Source: Zantedeschia hybrid cultivar
Lineage: Eukaryota; Streptophyta; Magnoliopsida; Alismatales; Araceae
Assembly: GCA_030544215.1 (NCBI GenBank)
Contig: JARZZO010000014.1
Coordinates: forward strand, 22,761,734-22,825,733
Length of the DNA stretch: 64,000 bases
Reading direction: 5' to 3'
Part shown: positions 58,533 through 64,000 of the stretch, in pieces
Layout: every line of letters begins with the position of its first letter
How positions within the stretch are numbered: the first letter of the stretch is position 1
Translations under genes and position numbers: made by a program
Notes under the pieces: model-generated
Told to the model about the DNA's origin: nothing
Databases searched by the model: none
Seen by the model: the letters and a program-made list of their open reading frames with translations, nothing else

Positions 58533-59289
58533 ATTTATTTATCTGGTCATTTTGCAAACTCAAAACAGCATACTCTATGTATCACCACTCCTTTACACTT
58601 GCATTGTGCGAAAACCTTTTAAACATCCATATTTATTCCAGTTTTACCTTTATTTTCGGATGACAAAGTTTATAAGGATTTTTTTAAAACTTTCTCAAAG
58701 ATTTACTGCATGCTCGTGCAAGAATCATATGATAAAGGGGAGAAGAATTGAGGACACTTTAAATTATTTTTGATAATTTTTAGAAACTAGTTTAGCTCAT
58801 TATTTTCAATAATTTTTGGAAACTAGTTCTGGTTTTGATATCGTAATCAAAAATAAAATGGAAACAGTAATATCATTCTTAGATTACATCAGAATCGGAG
58901 TCAGGAATATGGTTGTACTATTGAATTCTATTTTAGTATTTCTATTTGTATCCTACCCATTTATAGTTCTACCTACAGAAAAATGCTGCTTCTATTTAAG
59001 GTACTCCATTCAGATAATTACCCACTTACATTCGTTGCAGTAAACTCCATCCCATATGGTGCAGAACACTCAGCCAACAGTGATCACGTAAAGGGGTATA
59101 TCAAAAGAGTCCCTTAAGAATGCAGGAGCAGCATCGCCAATCTCTATGCCACCAGATAGCATAATTGTTTTAACATATAGAGATATTAAGCGATGCTTAT
59201 GTGGTTGTCTTTTCATTTGAATTTTACCAAAAAAGATTGTGGAAAAAATGCAGGGCTTTGTTGGGAAGAGAATTGAAATCATAATTCAT
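58533..59289. other. Intergenic, nothing recognised
   Basis: AT-rich. A small duplication of TTTTTGATAATTTTTAGAAAC / TTTTCAATAATTTTTGGAAAC occurs at 58768-58826. No gene. Confidence 0.5.
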
Positions 59290-59612
59290 ATTAAAATGCT
59301 AAATTCAGTTGAATGGAATTGAAGGAGCTCATAGCAAAAGTTCTCATCTTTAGGATGGAAAAATTGACGCTTAAATAGGATGCTCAAAAAAATGTAAAAC
59401 TTAATGACATGGCGCCAGGAGGGGTGTTTTCAACTAAGAAAGTTCAATATGCAAATTTGAAATTATATTAAAGAAAAAGAGAAGAATGATGTTGGCACTG
59501 TTGATTTAAAGGGCCTGTTAGGCCAAAAAAAACCTTTACTTAACAAGTCACTTTGCCTGTCAGTTTCAACACACATAGTAGTAGTGGATGGAGAAAATCC
59601 AGCTAATTTATT
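59290..59612. repeat. Dispersed repeat, copy 1 (partner 63455-63775)
   Basis: Shares ordered blocks with the partner: AAATTCAGTT, TCTTATC-like then GATGGAAAA, AAAATG(T/C)AAA, AGGGGT, AAGTTCAATATGCAA / AAGCTCAATGTGCAA, GGCAAAAACCTTTAC-like, and AGTGGATGG(A/G)AGAAAA. Direct orientation, strongly diverged. Confidence 0.65.
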
Positions 59613-60102
59613 AAGGTGTCATCGAAAAATGCCGTAAAATCTTGATTTTGAAATCACCAGTTTTAAAACCAACGAAAATAAAATTTTTGATTTTAAAATC
59701 ATCAATTCTGAAATCACCGATTTTTGTTTACGGTGATCGTGGGCTTTGAAACAAAATCAAATAAAAGAAGGATTTTAGAAGTCAACTGATTTTGAAATAT
59801 GTTATTTATGACACACCAAATGAAGGAAAAGGTACCTTAAGATGATTTACAGCACACCAAACACAAGGAAAACACCATTTCATAGCTATTTATGTCACAA
59901 AATGACACCTAAATGCTGCTTCAGAAGTAGAGTAGATGATTAGTTAATTGTTCAAGTAATATAAAAATATGATAAATTAGGCAGCTAATCGTGGAGCCAT
60001 ACTGCATGATTAACTGAGCATCAATTTCGTACAATGGCACAGAGAAAGCATGAGAGCCCCAAGGTTATTTTTTATGAATGTGTATTTATAGAAACATATA
60101 TG

Positions 60103-60712
60103 AGATTTTTGCTAATAACCCCATAGAAGATTCTATATTTGTAGATAACCTGCAACATGATTCATATATGTGTATAAGTTAAGATTTACTTTGAATTTCA
60201 TTTGAATTAAAATATTATTATCTTACATAAAATATGTGAAAACTATTAAATCAAAATACTATAATATCCACTTTTAAGCTACAAAGACCTCACAAGAAAA
60301 ATAACATCACAAGAAAAATCGCATAAACATTCATCCATAAAGTTGTTACATATATTTATCATCAAAAAATTATTTTAATTTATGACATACATTTTTAAAT
60401 AGAAATATTCCTTTGATGCAAAACATACTTGTAAAGTTGAATTAGAATAAGTTTATGAGTAAATGTTTATGCGATTTTTCTTGCGAGGTGTTTGTATTTT
60501 AACTGAGGGCATTATTAGTATTATTATTTACTAGCGTTCATACATTTTAGGTATAGTAAAAATATTTTAACTTAGGCATAATTTAAAACAAACCACATAG
60601 ATAAGAGGGATTGTATGCAAATGGCATCATACTTAAGGGGATTATATGGAAGTATGAATTATGTAAGGGGTTATCTTCGAATATAGAATCTTTTAAGGAG
60701 TTATTTGATTTT
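60103..60712. mobile_element. Long-arm foldback element
   Basis: The left arm (from about 60103, AGATTTTTGCTAATAACCCC, AAGATTCTATATTTGTAGATAACC) is mirrored by the right arm (GGTTATCTTCGAATATAGAATCTT, GGAGTTATTTGATTTTT, ending about 60712). Further in, CAAGAAAAATCGCATAAACATT (60310-60331) pairs with AATGTTTATGCGATTTTTCTTG (60463-60484), a 22-base perfect match. Arms are therefore about 250 bp. No coding content; target duplication not resolved. Confidence 0.75.
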
Positions 60713-62070
60713 TTAAATGATAGGATATTTAAAAATAAAATGTGGTTAAATATTCAAAATTTTAAATAATAATTTTAACATTTAAATGAGATTTTGATTC
60801 TAATTATTATACTTGAACTTTTCATGGTACTTTAGTCACTTTTCATGGTACTTTAGTCTCCATGATTATGTAGTATATGTTGAAGACTATCTTTCATCTC
60901 ATTCCAAATCCTCTAATAATTTACTTCTTTTTTAGGATAGTGAAAGAATCAACACGTTCTCTCAGAACCTTCTTCTTTTTTTTAAATGTTTAAGTTCCTA
61001 AATGAATCCTAAAAGATTAATTTGATATTAAAACTAAACCATATTTGACCTAACACTTTAGCTCGTTTATCTGGGACTATGGCCCCATGTGGCTTTTTAA
61101 GGAGGCTTGTTGTTCGACAGGTAAGGCCACATTCTAAATGTGAGAATTTTGGTCTGATCTCTTTCATAACTTTGTTTTTTTTTTTTTTTCCTTTAATTTT
61201 TTGAAAAATTTAATTCAAAATCTTTAGCTGAAAGCCACAGAGATCTCTTAAATGACATCCACGATCTAGTATTCCTAGCTGAAAATAACTAGGTTGAAGA
61301 TTGTTGGAAGGCCAAAGACCATGTCGGTGACATTTTTGGAGCACAAGAGATTTCTCAGTACACACGTTTGGACTAGAATCCATCAGTATTAAGAAGGAGA
61401 TGATTCAAGTATTTGCTAAATTTTAAGATCACGTAGAGAGATTTTTTATAATGTTTGACACCTCTCTTCCTTTCAGTACTGTTGGATTTCGATCCAAATG
61501 TATACTTAAAAGATCTCATCTCTTTTTTGAAGGCATCGCCCTCTGCATTAAACAGGGAAGCTTCATGAATCAATACAAACTTAAAGTACTTCCACATATA
61601 AAAGGACTCAATCTACCAAATGACCATATCTGTCTCTGTGATGTCTGATACAGACGTGGACTCTGCTCGGTGGGATGTCAAACACATGGTGGTGTAAGCT
61701 GACGGTCAACTTCTGAATGTTCTTGCGAGCCCAAGTGATAGTAGACCTCTGTCCACTCTTTCTCTCTGCACCATATATACCCGGAGCAACCATTCAATTA
61801 ATTTGTGCACATCTAACAAAAGGTAGCAGTCACACACCAACGCGGGCACGTTAGTCCCTGCACGATCCGAAGTGTACAGGGAGTACTTGCCCAGATGAAT
61901 GAGGGGATCCAGGCAGACCAGGTTTCCTCCGAGTGGTCACCATGGGCTCCCACTCTCATCCTCTTGATGATGCCGAAGAAGAAATATCATAGTTCTTCCG
62001 GGCTTGTGGATTCCAAAACTGACGAGTGTTCCACCACTCCTCACCCCGGCCAACCTTGGTGACGACCCTT
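60713..62070. other. Intergenic, nothing recognised
   Basis: AT-rich with a poly-T run at about 61166-61182. A possible TATA (ATATATACCC at 61772) has no gene after it. The frame 62004-62231 is open but is explained by the 45-bp duplication and has no domain. Confidence 0.45.
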
Positions 62071-62160
62071 ACATATCCCCCCTTGTGACAGGTCTCACTT
62101 CTTCTTCAGCAGAATACATATCCCCCCTTGTGACAGGTCTCACTTCTTCTTCAGCAGAAT
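62071..62160. repeat. Perfect tandem duplication, 45 bp x 2
   Basis: Two identical copies of a unit starting ACATATCCCCCCTTGTGACA and ending CTTCAGCAGAAT (62071-62115, 62116-62160). Being 45 bp it keeps frame and repeats YISPLVTGLTSSSAE in a short open frame of unknown relevance. Confidence 0.95.
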
Positions 62161-62275
62161 CCACTTGGGGATTGGAAGCTGCTAGCACTCAGCAGCTTCC
62201 ACCACGGGTCTTCTCTCTTTGGAAAACATAATTCTAGTTAAAATTTTGAAGGGTTAATTAATTCAGGCCTCTTGG

Positions 62276-63424
62276 TAGGGGGTAGGACTTAAGTATTCAC
62301 CCCATGTCATAAATGTCCCTTATCCTGTCTCCTTCCTTCTTAAGGACAACAACTCAGTTTTTTAAGGTTAACAAAATAATATTCTCAACTTTTTCTCTCA
62401 CTTTTTAAGCTAGCTATTTTTTTAAAATGACTTTTTCATTTTTTTTTCAATTTCAACACGCTTGCATGTTCGTATTCACTTTTTGTCTTCTTTTCCTAAA
62501 AAATCGTCACATATCCCCATGCATTATTCATCACAATTTTTTTTATTTTAATTAATATTATTTTAAAATTTTAAGAATTTAATTAATATATAACTAATAT
62601 TTTACAATTTTAAATTATTTATAAATTATCATATTAAAATATATACTGTTATGTAAACTTTCTACATTTTCGTCTTCTTCTCTTATAATTTTTTATATCT
62701 TTTACTTTAATTAATACTTTTATAAAATTTTAAATTTGTACACAATCAATATTTCATAATCTTAAATTATTTTTAAATTATCATATTAAGATATGGACTG
62801 TTATGTAAACTTTCCACAGTTTGCTTTCTTCTCCTAAAAAAAGGCCACATACCTCTATGCATTATTCATCGTATTTTTTTTATTTTAATTAATATTTTTA
62901 TAAATTTTAAAAATTTACTCAATACATAATTAGTATTTCATAATTTTAAATCATTATAAATTATCTTATTTTAATTAATATCTTTATAAAATTTTAAAAA
63001 TTTAATTAATACATAATTAGTATTTACCCTATTAAAATATAATTCATGCACACTCTCACAACCTTTTGTGTTTTTCTTTCGAGAAATTGCCATATATCTT
63101 GATCACTATCTATCGTGAATTTATTTATTTTAATTAATATTTTATAGAAATAGTAATTAAAAAAAATGATGAATAGTGCATAGGATTATGTGGTGTTTTT
63201 TTAAAGAGAAGAAGACAAAAGATGGGTGCGCTAGTGCAAGCGCGTTGAAAAGTAGGAGAATGAAAAATATTATTTTACAAATTAAGAGGGTTATTTTCTT
63301 AACTTTGGAAACGATGTTGTTCTTTGAAGTGACAATAGGAGGCTCTAAGTAAGGTTCTTAGAAAGGAAGGAGGGCTGGATAAGGGACCTTCTGACATGGG
63401 ATGAAAAATAAGTCCCACCTCCTT
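62276..63424. mobile_element. Long-TIR (Mutator-like) non-autonomous element with internal tandem repeats
   Basis: The left end GGTAGGACTTA...CCCCATGTCATAA...GTCCCTTATCC...CTCCTTCCTTCTTAAG is mirrored by the right end, inverted GGTGGGACTTA...TCCCATGTCAGAA...GTCCCTTATCC...CTCCTTCCTTTCTAAG. TIRs are about 80-100 bp. Between them, AT-rich units with CACATA(T/C)C...ATGCATTATTCATC...TTTTAATTAATATT recur near 62508, 62849 and (worn) 63090. A 9-bp target duplication is only suggested (TCAGGCCTC / TTAGGCATT). No coding content. Confidence 0.65.
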
Positions 63425-63454
63425 TTAGGCATTGAATTAACTAACTCAGTTTTA

Positions 63455-63775
63455 AATTCAGTTAAGCCAACATGATAAAACCCATGGCAAAATTTCTTAT
63501 CATTTAGATGGAAAATTGGCAGTGAAATAGAACACTAAAAAATGCAAATTTTAATTACGCGTCACATGTAGGGGTCTGCTTCGATGATGAAAAGCTCAAT
63601 GTGCAATGCTGAGATTAGTTTAAGAAAAGAAAAGCAAAGAATAATCTTGAAACTCTTATGATCGTGTTAAAGGTTCAGTTTGGCAAAAACCTTTACATAA
63701 AAAATTACCTTGACTGTCGCTCTCAAATATACAGAGCAGTGGATGGGAGAAAACCAGCTATTTTATTAAATGCTG
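63455..63775. repeat. Dispersed repeat, copy 2 (partner 59290-59612)
   Basis: Diverged direct repeat of the earlier copy; see that entry for the shared blocks. It ends near AACCAGCTATTTTATTAA (the partner has ATCCAGCTAATTTATTAA). Confidence 0.65.
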
Positions 63776-64000
63776 CTGCTAGAAGTGGGGTAACAGACTA
63801 TAAGATGTACACGCATATATGAATAAGAAAAATGTTAGAATGTCACATTATTTTGTCATACCTCTTTGCCATTTACTAAGGATAAATATCATGTAGATAC
63901 CCTTAGAATTGTTTCCAATTATGAGAGATTACACTAAAAAAGTGTCCACGTAAAACAAAAAAAACATAACAAGAGGCATGTCATTTGCTAATGGTGGAGT
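63776..64000. other. Intergenic to window edge, nothing recognised
   Basis: AT-rich, no open frame of note. Confidence 0.5.

Overview
The window is nuclear DNA of a flowering plant: spliced genes with GT-AG introns, one plant-type U12 (AT-AC) intron, a nuclear tRNA gene, plant LINE, Ty3/gypsy, Copia, hAT and PIF-like elements, and long AT-rich intergenic stretches. The GC-rich 5' ends of the genes and the style of the gypsy element suggest a monocot, perhaps a palm. That is an inference from general character, not from a match.

Three protein genes can be supported. (1) At 1-1048, minus strand, is the N-terminal part of a PLS-class pentatricopeptide repeat (PPR) protein that runs off the left edge. 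(2) At 13925-15013, minus strand, is a two-exon BPS1-like (BYPASS1-related) gene whose 123-bp intron is a multiple of three and stop-free. (3) At 38401-52882, plus strand, is a complete 11-exon bystin (BYSL/ENP1) gene, a 40S ribosome-biogenesis factor of 456 aa. Its introns 5 and 8 are swollen to about 5.4 kb each by transposons (PIF-like, hAT and LINE), intron 1 appears to have a GC donor, and intron 10 is a well-formed U12 AT-AC intron. A tRNA-Arg(UCU) gene lies at 58460-58532.

The rest is mostly transposon-derived. The largest unit is an intact 8.2-kb LTR retrotransposon at 19926-28133, with 903-bp LTRs and the 5-bp target duplication GAGAT. It encodes a short gag and no recognisable pol. 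Instead it holds two related tandem arrays (13 units of 71 or 74 bp, then a 79-72-72 bp higher-order array) and a three-exon antisense gene of 777 codons with a Transposase_28-like ('putative gypsy type transposon') domain and a long coiled coil. This fits a non-autonomous member of the Tat/Ogre group.

Four hAT-type non-autonomous elements have perfect 8-bp target duplications (6430-7644, 19219-19414, 37207-37876, 45092-45612); two of them are one family. Two LINE copies have clear target duplications (5599-6354 and 48832-51934). A 1450-bp Copia LTR with a tRNA-Met-type primer site lies at 33630-35079 without a partner LTR. Foldback and long-TIR elements lie near 28.4, 60.4 and 62.8 kb. Remaining stretches are AT-rich with nothing recognisable and are listed as such.
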